Shown: positions 48,731 through 57,090 of the stretch, in pieces
Numbering within the stretch: the stretch's first letter is position 1
How the letters are laid out: each line of letters begins with the position of its first letter
DNA from: Duncaniella dubosii
GTDB lineage: Bacteria; Bacteroidota; Bacteroidia; Bacteroidales; Muribaculaceae
Reading direction: 5' to 3'
Length of the DNA: 64,000 nucleotides
NCBI RefSeq assembly: GCF_004803915.1
Contig: NZ_CP039396.1
Coordinates: forward strand, 1,612,001 to 1,676,000
The notes under the pieces: generated by a model
What the model was told of the DNA's origin: nothing
Databases searched by the model: none
Seen by the model: the letters and a program-made list of their open reading frames with translations, nothing else
Position numbers and translations under genes: made by a program

Positions 48731-50119
48731 ATGAAAACACTCCTCCGCATAGTTTTTATTTTAACAGTTCTCTCGGCCTCAGTGGGCTGTATCGAGGACG
48801 GAATTGACACGTCGCCGTCAGCGCAGCCTGAATTTTCGGTCGATACGCTTAAGCTTGGTGTGGTTTTTACCGACGAGCCTACACCGACGAGCCGTTTCAT
48901 GGTTTATAACCGCCATGACAAGATAATCAATATCAGTAATATCGCTCTCCGAGGTGGCGACGGAAGTTTCCGCATAAATGTCGACGGTTTTTCCGGCACG
49001 AGTTTTCAGAATGTTGAAATCCGCCCGAAAGATTCGATTTTTATGTTTGTGGAGGCAACTTTGCGTCCCAACGGGCTTCCTGAACTGACTGATTTCAACG
49101 ATGTCATTGATTTTACCACCAACGGGGTTACACGCAGCGTGGTGCTTAATGCCTCCGGGCAAGATGTCAAGCGCATTCATGGCCTCGTGATAGATTCCGA
49201 CACCGGTTTTGACGCTGTTTATCCATATCAGATCTATGATTCGCTTGTGGTCGCTTCGGGAGCGACGCTTACCATAGCCGAAGGAGCGGTGCTGCATTTC
49301 CATGATAAGGCTTTTATGCGTGTTGAAGGGACACTTGTCACCGAGGGTACTCCGCAGCGTCCTGTCAACATGGCTGGTGACCGCACCGGCAATGTCGTCG
49401 GCGATATTTCGTTCGATCTCATGGCTTCTCAATGGAAGGGGCTGACATTTGCGCCTGAAAGCAGGGGCAACAGGCTGAGTCACACGATTGTCCGCAATAC
49501 CGTAGCTGGTGTCACGGCCGATTCTCTTTCGCAGGTGAGCATGTTGAACTGCCGTCTGCGCAATAGCGCGGGTTATTCGCTCACCGGGCGTTATGCAGAT
49601 ATACGTCTAACCGGATGCGAGGTGGCCGAGGCAGCAGAGGGTGTGATGGCGCTTATCGGCGGAAAGGCCGAGATAAGCAATTGCACTTTTGCCAACTATT
49701 ATCTTTTTGCCGGGCTCGGAGGCGCGTCGGTGCAGCTCTATCACTATGATGGCGAAAGCGATGACGGATCAGGGATGCCTCTGCTTGAGGCCTCGTTCGG
49801 CAACTGTATCTTCTATGGTAACGGGACAGACCTTTCGCCCGGCGACCTTGAAGGGAGCAAGATCACAATCCACCGCTGTCTTCTGAAGAGCAATGGCAGC
49901 GACGATGCCAATTTCATCGACTGCCTATGGGGAGAAGACCCGCTTTATTATACGGTCAGAAACGACTATTATTTTGACTACCGCCTTCAGCCCGGGTCGC
50001 CTGCCATAGGAGCGGGATACTCAGCCCTCGTCCATGAAGAGGGGAGTCGGGACTTCTATGGCGTAGACCGCGGGCCGAATCCGAACCTCGGAGCATATCA
50101 GGCCGCGAAGGAGGAATGA
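48731..50119 (+). CDS. Lipoprotein with right-handed parallel beta-helix
   Basis: The 462-residue protein has a lipoprotein signal (FILTVLSASVGC). The first 120 mature residues form an immunoglobulin-like domain (FSVDTLKLGVVFTDEPTPTSRFMVYNRHDKIINISNIAL). From about residue 170 it shows parallel beta-helix rungs (GATLTIAEGAVLHFHDKAFMRVEGTL, HTIVRNTVAGVTADSLSQVSML, LTGCEVAEAAEGVMAL, ISNCTFANYY), ending in GPNPNLGAYQA as in many Bacteroidetes surface lipoproteins of this type. A carbohydrate-binding or surface role is inferred; there is no evidence for catalysis. Confidence 0.8.
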   Translation: MKTLLRIVFILTVLSASVGCIEDGIDTSPSAQPEFSVDTLKLGVVFTDEPTPTSRFMVYNRHDKIINISNIALRGGDGSFRINVDGFSGTSFQNVEIRPKDSIFMFVEATLRPNGLPELTDFNDVIDFTTNGVTRSVVLNASGQDVKRIHGLVIDSDTGFDAVYPYQIYDSLVVASGATLTIAEGAVLHFHDKAFMRVEGTLVTEGTPQRPVNMAGDRTGNVVGDISFDLMASQWKGLTFAPESRGNRLSHTIVRNTVAGVTADSLSQVSMLNCRLRNSAGYSLTGRYADIRLTGCEVAEAAEGVMALIGGKAEISNCTFANYYLFAGLGGASVQLYHYDGESDDGSGMPLLEASFGNCIFYGNGTDLSPGDLEGSKITIHRCLLKSNGSDDANFIDCLWGEDPLYYTVRNDYYFDYRLQPGSPAIGAGYSALVHEEGSRDFYGVDRGPNPNLGAYQAAKEE

Positions 50120-50190
50120 TTTCAAGTAACTGAACGGTCAATCTGATATTAACAGGTTTGGACATTTGTACGACTGCATGACGACACTCT

Positions 50191-50242
50191 AAGTGTCATC
50201 CTTGTCAGCTGTTGAAAGGCAGTGAATCTAAGGATGACACTT
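50191..50242 (+). terminator. Terminator after the beta-helix gene
   Basis: AAGTGTCATCCTT (50191-50203) pairs perfectly with 50230-50242 and is followed by TTTTATTTTTTC. It is a strong intrinsic terminator with a 26-nt loop. Confidence 0.8.
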
Positions 50243-50335
50243 TTTTATTTTTTCTTGTCACCTTTTCGGCCTAAGATGTGTCTATAGGATGAGGCGTCTC
50301 AAAGAGAACATCGTAAAAATAAAAAATAAGAAAAT

Positions 50336-50513
50336 ATGTCATCAACATTAGTCCCTATCTTCATCTGCGTGGTGCTACCCATAGCAATATGTCACCCGTC
50401 GTTGATAATCTCATGGTTATTGCATGGGGGTAATCGGTGCTACTTCGGTTTTCGCTGCCCTTAACACTTATGAAGTTTCCATTGCACTGTTGACGAAAAA
50501 GGGCTCTGAGTGA
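50336..50513 (+). pseudogene. Possible remnant of a small inner-membrane protein gene
   Basis: From ATG 50336 the frame reads MSSTLVPIFICVVLPIAI, like the first helix of small Bacteroidetes membrane proteins of the DUF6249 kind, then loses sense and stops at 50464. In another frame 50421-50513 reads MGVIGATSVFAALNTYEV and ends KKGSE, which resembles a later helix and basic tail. About half of the expected 130 residues are missing, so this is decay by deletion rather than one missing base. The family link is from memory and uncertain. The rest of 50243-50545 shows no gene. Confidence 0.4.
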
Positions 50514-50545
50514 TTCTTCCGGGCATTATTGTGGAGCTATAATAC

Positions 50546-53169
50546 TCAGAATGTATATTTCACGGATGCGAGAAATTCTATCGGGCGCAGGGAGAATGTG
50601 TAGCTGTAGATGTCGGATTCGGAAAAATAGCTGTAGGAGTACGAACGGCAGTTGGTCAGATTCTTTCCGCTAAGCTCGAAATCGAAGTGGCCGGTGTGAT
50701 ATTTCACCCCGCCTCCGATAAAGAAGCTTTCCTTTGATGTGTCATTGACGACAACGACATGATTCCAGTAGCCTGATGAATATATCTCAAGATTCTTTGA
50801 CGGATGCACCGACAGCGATGCCTGCGCTACGATGTCGTTGACGTTGTTGCGCAGACCGATGGCGGCTATTTTCTGTATCGAGCGGGTATACCACGCATTG
50901 ACCGACAGGTCGATTGCCCCGTTAAACGGTGTGCTGGTGACAGCTCCGTGAATCTTGTAGATAAGATTTCCCACACTATATGGTTTCTGCTGTCTGAGCA
51001 CCTTGCGCCTCAATGAATTGATATTGCCATCTATCGTGAAGGTGGTGCGCCACGGACGCATGTTTTTCGATACCGACAGGTTTGCGTTGAGCATGTCGCT
51101 GCTGTTCCGGCGGTTTTCGACCGACGAGATCACATTGTCGGCAGTCACGTCGCTACCGCTGATGCGGTTGCTGTGGCCGAAACGATAGAGTCCGGTGAAG
51201 GTGACGAAAAATGCCGTGATAGGGTCGCGGAAAAATATATTGGCCATGGCGCTGTAGCTCTCCGTACTGTTGAGCATCCCCGACCCGAAGGTTCTCTGCC
51301 GGCGGTAGGTGACATATACCGGATTCGTGATATAGTCCTTTATTCCTCCAAGCCTTACGGTTCTGCCGAGTGTCAGGGTGCTGCTGAGTCTTGCGGTCGG
51401 TTTGAAGTTCAGCACGGTTCTCACACCGAAGTCGGTTTTTTCAATCGGATATCGCCGGTCGGTCAGCCGGTCGGAGAATCTCATTGCTGTCATCGTCACC
51501 GGCAATGTTACTTTGAGATTGAACCGTGTGCCGGGACGGTAGCGGTATTCAGGCTCGACAATAGCCTGCAGGTCATAGCCGTCAACATTGTTGTCGGAGG
51601 TGGAGTTCGCGGCTGTGAAGCCGGATTTGAATTTGTCGTAAGCCGACTCGAAACGCAGGTTTACTCCAAGGGTCGAATTGTTGCCCAGTATCCATGAATG
51701 CCCTATCTTTTCTGAAGTCGTGAACGACAGAGCTTTTCCACGCTGGGCGAGAATCGTGGATTCATCGTCGACAGCCCCTATGCGGCAGACGGGTGTGGTG
51801 ACCACCGCCATGTCGGAATGGAACGAAACGATTCGCTTTCCCTTGCGGATGGTGACATCAAGGCTGTTGGAAAAATTATAGTCGTCAGTGCGCGAATCCT
51901 GAAGCACATCGCCTGAATTGACAATGGAATAATTGTTGTCGGCGAAGCGTCCGCGAAACGAAAACTTGTCGGAGATAAACGCCGTAGGTGCATTGTTTTC
52001 GAATTTCACGCTGAATTTCGCTTCCCGGGCATGCGGATTGCTCTCGATTCTCTCGTAGAAGCCGATGGCGGGTTGTCGCCGTTGCTATATGTGATTGATT
52101 CGGTGTTGACGGTCCGGTTGTCCTCGTCGGTGTAGTCGGCTGTGAAATTGAGCTTGCCGTATTGTCCGGTTTTGCTTATGGTGTTGACCGAGACCGAGGC
52201 GGAGCGGTTGTCGAAATAACGTTCGGAGGGGATTTTGGCCTCGCCGAAAGGAGTAGAGCCGTAGAGTTTGCTTGCAATCGAAGTCTTCTCCTCGCTTTCT
52301 GCAATGAGCGACTTCGTTTCGTTGGCATACGAACTCCCCCAGTTGTTGGTCTTGGCGGTGGCGAGCACCTGTGTCGCCGGGGCGATTAACATTCCGAAAG
52401 CCTCTCCGAGCCACTTTGCATTGCCGTTGTCGTCAGCCCCTGCGCCTCCTTTGACGTTGCCGACAGGTTTCAGCATGCTTTTGCGCTTCATTTTGAGATT
52501 GAGCGCTGCCTTGTTGGTGATGTCGATATTTTTCAATACCTGTTTGGGCTGATGGTTCTCAAAGACTTCGACCGAGAGAATATCGTCAGGCGAGATGTTG
52601 CGTGTGGCGATGGCGTAGCGCCCGCCCACCACGTCAAGGCCTTCGATATAGAAGCGGTTGATTCTTTCTCCGTTATATGAGATGCCGCCGTTCTCGCTGA
52701 CCTCCACACCGGGGAGCTTCTTGATGACATCCTCGATGTTGCGGTCGGCCTTGGAGCGGAACGATGCCACATCATAGGTCAGAGTGTCGCCTTTGCTTTT
52801 TATAGGGGAGATTTTCACTATCACTTCCCGTAGTTCAAGAGGGGATTCGGAGAGTGTGACTTTCATCCCTTCACGCATCTGTCCCGGGGTAAAAATCTTT
52901 GTCGAGAATCCGAGCAGTGAGAAACTTACACGGCTGTCGGCGGACGGTTTGCCCGGAAGGATGAGCGTGAAATTCCCTTTGCCGTCTGTCGAACAGAATG
53001 CCAGAATCTTGTCGGCGGCATCCGAAATTGTAACCACAACTCCGGGGAGAGGTTCGCCTGACGTGTCGGCGACACGGCCGCTTACTTTCCACTGGGCTGA
53101 GGCCGGGCTGTGGAAAGTGAAAAGAATCACTATCCACAACATTCGATAGATGTGACGCGGATTTTTCAA
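50546..53169 (-). CDS. TonB-receptor-like outer-membrane barrel with carboxypeptidase-regulatory-like domain (frameshifted)
   Basis: A signal peptide (ending ...HSPASAQ) precedes a CarboxypepD_reg-like domain (WKVSGRVADTSGEPLPGVVVTI), a plug-like region (KGDTLTYDVASFRSKADRNIEDVIKKLPGVEV, then NRFYIEGLDVVGGRYAIATRNI) and a long outer-membrane barrel ending in a Phe (VKYTF). The frame breaks near 52058-52062; one extra base restores PSAFYERIESNPHAREAKF and gives about 874 residues. No clear TonB box is seen. Such genes are often next to GLPGLI genes, as here (43 bp upstream), so the two probably act together. The ligand or cargo is unknown. Confidence 0.8.
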
Positions 53170-53212
53170 GGCTATAATCGTTTAAAATACGAGAGGTTAT
53201 GGTGCTTATGAA

Positions 53213-54073
53213 TCAGTCTATTTCCACGGGATTGTAGAAAAGGCGACGCTTTGGTGGAACTGCCGGCGTGCCATCAGGATTTTTTGGTGCGAGAGGTGAA
53301 TTCACAATGAAGGAGCTGACATCAGACCTGAAGTCATGCATCATCTTATTGAATGTCTTCCGGTCGGTAGGAATACGGAATGATCTTAATTGATAGCCGA
53401 AATCCTTATTGCTTTTACGTAATTGGATTGCCTCGAATATATGTTCTTTTTTCTCATCCTCGATTTTCAGAATAAGTCCGGGCAACCCTCCGAATTTTAG
53501 AGGACCGTTGCTTATCTGAATCTCTTCGGCGTACCATGCATCCCATGTGCGCCCTCTGAATTCGGCAGTAGCCTTCCTGCATCTGTATCCGCATATTTCA
53601 TCAGTCTCGTTAGAGATTTTCCAGTCAAACGCCGGTAGTTCTTCCGTGTAGACATAATAATCTCCGAAAATACCCTCGTAATGATTCAGTTTGTTTTCAT
53701 TTAAGATTTTTAGTGTCTCTGTAAGAGAACAAGAGCCTACTTTCTTATAAACTTCGTCGAATTCATCATAAGTCGGCTTGCCATTATAATCTGCAGCGAA
53801 TATTGAATCAAGGCGATATTCGTTATAGTTTCCATATCTGCTTGCTTTACGTCCGATTTCCAGAATCCAATCGACAATTCTTGTCTCATCAAAAAAAGGG
53901 TCGTAATTAGAATGTTCATAGATACATTCCATAAAACTTTTATCAACAAACTGCACCTTACTAAGTTTTGCAGGCTGTGAGCCTCTGTTAGAAGACTGGC
54001 TCCGGGCTGCAATACTGCCTGCTGCAATAAGGATAAGCAGCATGATTGAGGTGATGTTGACTATTAGTTTCAT
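53213..54073 (-). CDS. GLPGLI family protein, copy 1
   Basis: The 286-residue protein has a signal peptide (MKLIVNITSIMLLILIAAGSIAA) and the family signature GPLKFGGLPGLILKIEDEKKEHIFEA (about residues 189-214), preceded by TDEICGYRCRKATAEFRGRTWDAWYAEEI with two Cys. It ends RLFYNPVEID, as do its neighbours. The family is known only from Bacteroidetes and has no established function; it is probably periplasmic or surface-exposed. It is nearest the TonB-receptor-like gene and has a well-formed promoter at 54162-54193. Confidence 0.9.
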   Translation of the reverse strand: MKLIVNITSIMLLILIAAGSIAARSQSSNRGSQPAKLSKVQFVDKSFMECIYEHSNYDPFFDETRIVDWILEIGRKASRYGNYNEYRLDSIFAADYNGKPTYDEFDEVYKKVGSCSLTETLKILNENKLNHYEGIFGDYYVYTEELPAFDWKISNETDEICGYRCRKATAEFRGRTWDAWYAEEIQISNGPLKFGGLPGLILKIEDEKKEHIFEAIQLRKSNKDFGYQLRSFRIPTDRKTFNKMMHDFRSDVSSFIVNSPLAPKNPDGTPAVPPKRRLFYNPVEID

Positions 54074-54161
54074 GGTTCGTGGGGATAATTGTTATTATGA
54101 TGTGTTGGTTCGGTTGTGAACTGTTTGTTATAATTGGTGAGATGATGTTATCTTACGTTTG

Positions 54162-54193
54162 CAAATATAAATAGTTTGTTTTATAATAACAAA
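54162..54193 (-). promoter_or_regulatory. Promoter of GLPGLI copy 1 and the barrel gene
   Basis: On the minus strand TTTG (54190-54193) and TATATTTG (54162-54169) are 20 bp apart, an exact -33/-7 match. The predicted leader is about 80 nt. Confidence 0.7.
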
Positions 54194-54263
54194 TATTCCC
54201 AACGAATTTAGTGTGACTTTCCCATTATTATAGATTGACTCTAAATTTTTTTAAGGATATGAA

Positions 54264-55097
54264 TCACTCCAGTTCGAGAGGATTGAAAAACAGTCGCTTG
54301 TTGCCGATTGCGGGTGAACCGTCAGCTTTTTTGGGCATATTTGGCGAACCTGATAGGAAAGAGCCTGCATTTGTCCTGAATTCCTTATACATCTCGTTAT
54401 ATTTTTCTCTGTCGGTTTTTATAAGGAATGACCGGATGAAATAGGATATATCTGAATCATGCTTTCTCACTTGCAAAGCCTCCATTATATGCTCTTTTTT
54501 ATCATCCTCTACTTTGAGAATCAATCCGGGTAAGCCACCGAATTTCCAAGGCCCGTCTGTAATGGGTATTTCTTCGGTATACCAAGCAGTCCATTTGCGC
54601 CCTCTGAATGATGTGGTCGCTTTTTTGCAATTATATTTGCATATCTCTTCCGTCTCGTCAGACAGAGACCAATTGAAGTCTGGAGTCGGTTCTTCAAATA
54701 TATAGTGATCCATGAGGATATGCTCAAATGATGTAATTGTGTTTTTAGCCTTGTCCTTTATCATCTCGTCAAGCGACATTCTTCCATATCTGGCTCCTAC
54801 TTTTCTAAATTCCTCGAATGGCAATCCATCCGGATAGTCCTTGGCCATTACAGAGTCCCGTTGATATCTTGCATATATGCAATAACGGCTTTTTGTATGA
54901 CCGATTTCGAGAAGTTCATCTTCGATTTGCGACCGATCAAGAACCGGATCATATACATAGTGTTCATATACGCATTGGATTCTGCATCGGTCTATTGTGC
55001 GGTATTTTTCTGCTCGACTCCTTGTCTGGGCGTCGCACTCCAGATGGAATAGAGAGAAAAACAAGCAGATGAATAGTAAAAGTTTGTTGGGCGTCAT
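54264..55097 (-). CDS. GLPGLI family protein, copy 2
   Basis: The 277-residue protein starts at the ATG at 55097, giving the signal peptide MTPNKLLLFICLFFSLFHLECDAQ. It shares the layout of copy 1: CVYEHYVYDPVLDRSQIEDELLEIG, EICKYNCKKATTSFRGRKWTAWYTEEI, GPWKFGGLPGLILKVEDDKKEH, and the tail KRLFFNPLELE. The three copies differ most in the first 100 residues, as expected of an old tandem duplication. No clear promoter of its own was found; a gap of 166 bp separates it from copy 1's promoter and ATG side. Confidence 0.9.
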   Translation of the reverse strand: MTPNKLLLFICLFFSLFHLECDAQTRSRAEKYRTIDRCRIQCVYEHYVYDPVLDRSQIEDELLEIGHTKSRYCIYARYQRDSVMAKDYPDGLPFEEFRKVGARYGRMSLDEMIKDKAKNTITSFEHILMDHYIFEEPTPDFNWSLSDETEEICKYNCKKATTSFRGRKWTAWYTEEIPITDGPWKFGGLPGLILKVEDDKKEHIMEALQVRKHDSDISYFIRSFLIKTDREKYNEMYKEFRTNAGSFLSGSPNMPKKADGSPAIGNKRLFFNPLELE

Positions 55098-55244
55098 AAA
55101 GCTATTGAACTCATGATTGTTAAACACCTTGATTTAGATTTGTTGTGCGATAAATTAATCTTACGATTGCTAAATCAGGAGTGTTAATTAGGTTTACCGA
55201 TAAATTCATTTGGGAATTAATGAACAAGTATCATGCGTCTCCGT

Positions 55245-56086
55245 CTACTCCCAGTCCAGTTCAATGGGGTTGTAGAACAGCCGGGTGTTCTTTTTTATGG
55301 CTGGAGTGCCGTCTAATGCTGTCGGCATGTTGGGGGAGTTGCCGATGAAGCTGCCTGCATCCCATTTATAATCACGCATCATTTTGTTGAACTTCTGCCG
55401 GTCGGTGGTTATGATGAAGGAATGAATGAAGTTTCCAAACTCACGGCTGCTCTTACGAAGCTGCAAAGCCTCGAATACATGTTCTTTCCTGTCATCCTCG
55501 ACCTTGAGAATCAACCCCGGAGACAACCGAATTTCCACGGACCGTTGTCTATCGGAATCTCTTCGGTATACCATGCAGTCCAGTTGCGTCCGCGAAATGT
55601 AGTTGTCGCCTTCTTGCATTCATGACCGCATATTTCATCTGTTCCTGCAACCAAATTCCATTCTATTTGTGGTATAGGTTCTTCATAGTAATACCAGTCC
55701 ATGAATATGCTTTCATAGTTTTTGAATTTATTTTCGCTTAAATTTTTTATTTGTTCTGTCAATTTTGTGGTTTCAAACTTATTGGCTACAGCATAATATT
55801 CACCTCTTGTTGGTTTTCCATTATAGTCCGCATTAATTATCGAATCGCATTGATATGTCGGATATAAGCTGTATTTACTTCCATTTTTACCGATTTCCAG
55901 TATCCAATCAGTGCATTGAGTACTTTTTTTAATTGGATCATAGGTAGCGTGCTCATAAACACACTCCATTATGCTTGTATCAAAATTGTTGTATTCACCA
56001 AGTCGAGCAGGCTTATCAAGATCTGATTGAGCATAAACTTGAGGCAAAAATAGTATAAATAATATGATAGTAATAATTGTTCTCAT
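55245..56086 (-). CDS. GLPGLI family protein, copy 3 (frameshifted at the signature)
   Basis: The protein has a signal peptide (MRTIITIILFILFLPQVYAQ) and the common layout: CVYEHATYDPIKKSTQCTDWILEIG, EICGHECKKATTTFRGRNWTAWYTEEI and tail RLFYNPIELDWE. The frame breaks within the signature at 55515-55520; one extra base restores LPGLILKVEDDRKEH and about 280 residues. The second Gly of GGLPGL is Cys here (GCLPGL, a single-base change), unlike the other copies. Both changes lie within 10 bases, so poor local read quality may explain them; true decay of this copy is the alternative. Confidence 0.85.
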
Positions 56087-56118
56087 GTAATTATTTTATA
56101 GTTTTGGATTTAATAAAA

Positions 56119-56171
56119 AGGGATATTGTGTAGTTTGGGCTCAAATTCATTATCAAATACACAATATCCCT
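56119..56171 (-). terminator. Hairpin after the 64-residue gene
   Basis: AGGGATATTGTGTA (56119-56132) pairs perfectly with 56158-56171 (loop 25 nt), 22 bp beyond the stop of the small gene and before GLPGLI copy 3. On the minus strand TTTTTATTAAAT follows, so it should terminate. Confidence 0.7.
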
Positions 56172-56193
56172 ATAATTAGAAGGTTATAATTTA

Positions 56194-56388
56194 TTAGTTA
56201 TAAAGTCCGGTACACAGAAGAATGTCCATTTCGTTATAAAAGTCCTCAGCTTCTTTTTCTGATTCAAAATAAGTTTTATCGACTGTATAGCCTTCTTTAC
56301 CACAAATTTTTGATTTGTAGAGTATTGTTCCAGCAGCAGCGCTGATAAGTGACAGGGCACAGATGCATGTAATAATTGCTTTTTTCAT
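56194..56388 (-). CDS. Small exported protein of unknown function
   Basis: The 64-residue product has a signal-like N-terminus (MKKAIITCICALSLISAAAG) and a short mature part with two Cys (KSKICGKEGY and DILLCTGLYN) and an acidic middle (ESEKEAEDFYNE). I recognise no family. The frame is short, but a good signal peptide, a terminator directly after it and an A-rich pre-start region support a real gene. It sits between GLPGLI copy 3 and a DUF3244-like gene, so it may belong to the same locus. Confidence 0.6.
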   Translation of the reverse strand: MKKAIITCICALSLISAAAGTILYKSKICGKEGYTVDKTYFESEKEAEDFYNEMDILLCTGLYN

Positions 56389-56464
56389 TTTGATGATAAT
56401 TAATGAATTAGAAATTAACTATTCTATTGTAGCTACTATAGATTTTGTTGACAAGTGGTGTTGG

Positions 56465-56845
56465 TTAAAATATCAATGAACCTTGGAATGTCTGATTGAG
56501 ATTTGTTCGGCAGGTTATAGTATATTCACCAACGAAATTGGGGAGTGGTGATATCTCCGGATTCTGATGTGATACAACTGATTGCCACTCTGTCACGTCT
56601 CCATTGCTGATGGTTACTTCAAGATATTGGATGTCGTTTGGTAAAATAAACGAGATACTTTCTGAAGTATAGTGACATTCGATGTAGGTAGTAACAGACG
56701 TTCGGGGCTTGTCGTTTCGTGTAGGTGTAAGTATGATAAGGTGGGGTTTGTCTTTAATTGTCGTGGTCGGTTCTTCGGCCTTTATTCCTACGAAAGAGAA
56801 TAATAGGAAGATTGTAAGAAATGAGCTTGTTGTGATTGCTTTCAT
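56465..56845 (-). CDS. Small exported protein, DUF3244-like
   Basis: The 126-residue product has a signal peptide (MKAITTSSFLTIFLLFSFVGIKA) and an immunoglobulin-like beta sandwich pattern (SISFILPNDIQYLEVTISNGDVTEWQSVV, FVGEYTITCRTNLNQTFQGSLIF). The closing GEYTI...F.G.L.F is like DUF3244 proteins common in Bacteroides. The function is unknown. A well-formed promoter lies just upstream (56877-56908). Confidence 0.65.
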   Translation of the reverse strand: MKAITTSSFLTIFLLFSFVGIKAEEPTTTIKDKPHLIILTPTRNDKPRTSVTTYIECHYTSESISFILPNDIQYLEVTISNGDVTEWQSVVSHQNPEISPLPNFVGEYTITCRTNLNQTFQGSLIF

Positions 56846-56876
56846 TTTATGTGTGAGGTTTAGTTGTTGATGCTGG

Positions 56877-56908
56877 CAAATTTAGATGCTTTAGATGAAA
56901 AAGGCAAA
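56877..56908 (-). promoter_or_regulatory. Promoter of the DUF3244-like gene
   Basis: On the minus strand TTTG (56905-56908) and TAAATTTG (56877-56884) are 20 bp apart, an exact -33/-7 match, with a leader of about 25 nt. Confidence 0.72.
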
Positions 56909-56968
56909 TTTTATAGCAACAAATATTTAGTCATATATGGTGCTAAATCGCAGATACACAGAATTTTA

Positions 56969-57002
56969 GAAAGTGACTAAAATGCACATTTTAGTCACTT
57001 TC
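56969..57002. repeat. 34-bp near-perfect palindrome
   Basis: GAAAGTGACTAAAATG (56969-56984), CA, then its exact complement (56987-57002). It lies 89 bp past the stop of the TPR-HTH regulator and about 60 bp upstream of the -33 box of the next gene. It may be a terminator, though no T-tract follows, or a binding site. Confidence 0.5.
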
Positions 57003-57090
57003 CAAATCAGGGGATAAGATGCGGTATATTAGGCGTATATACGGAAGTTTCTAATGTAATTATTCTTAAAAAGACTAATGTTTTTTTGTA

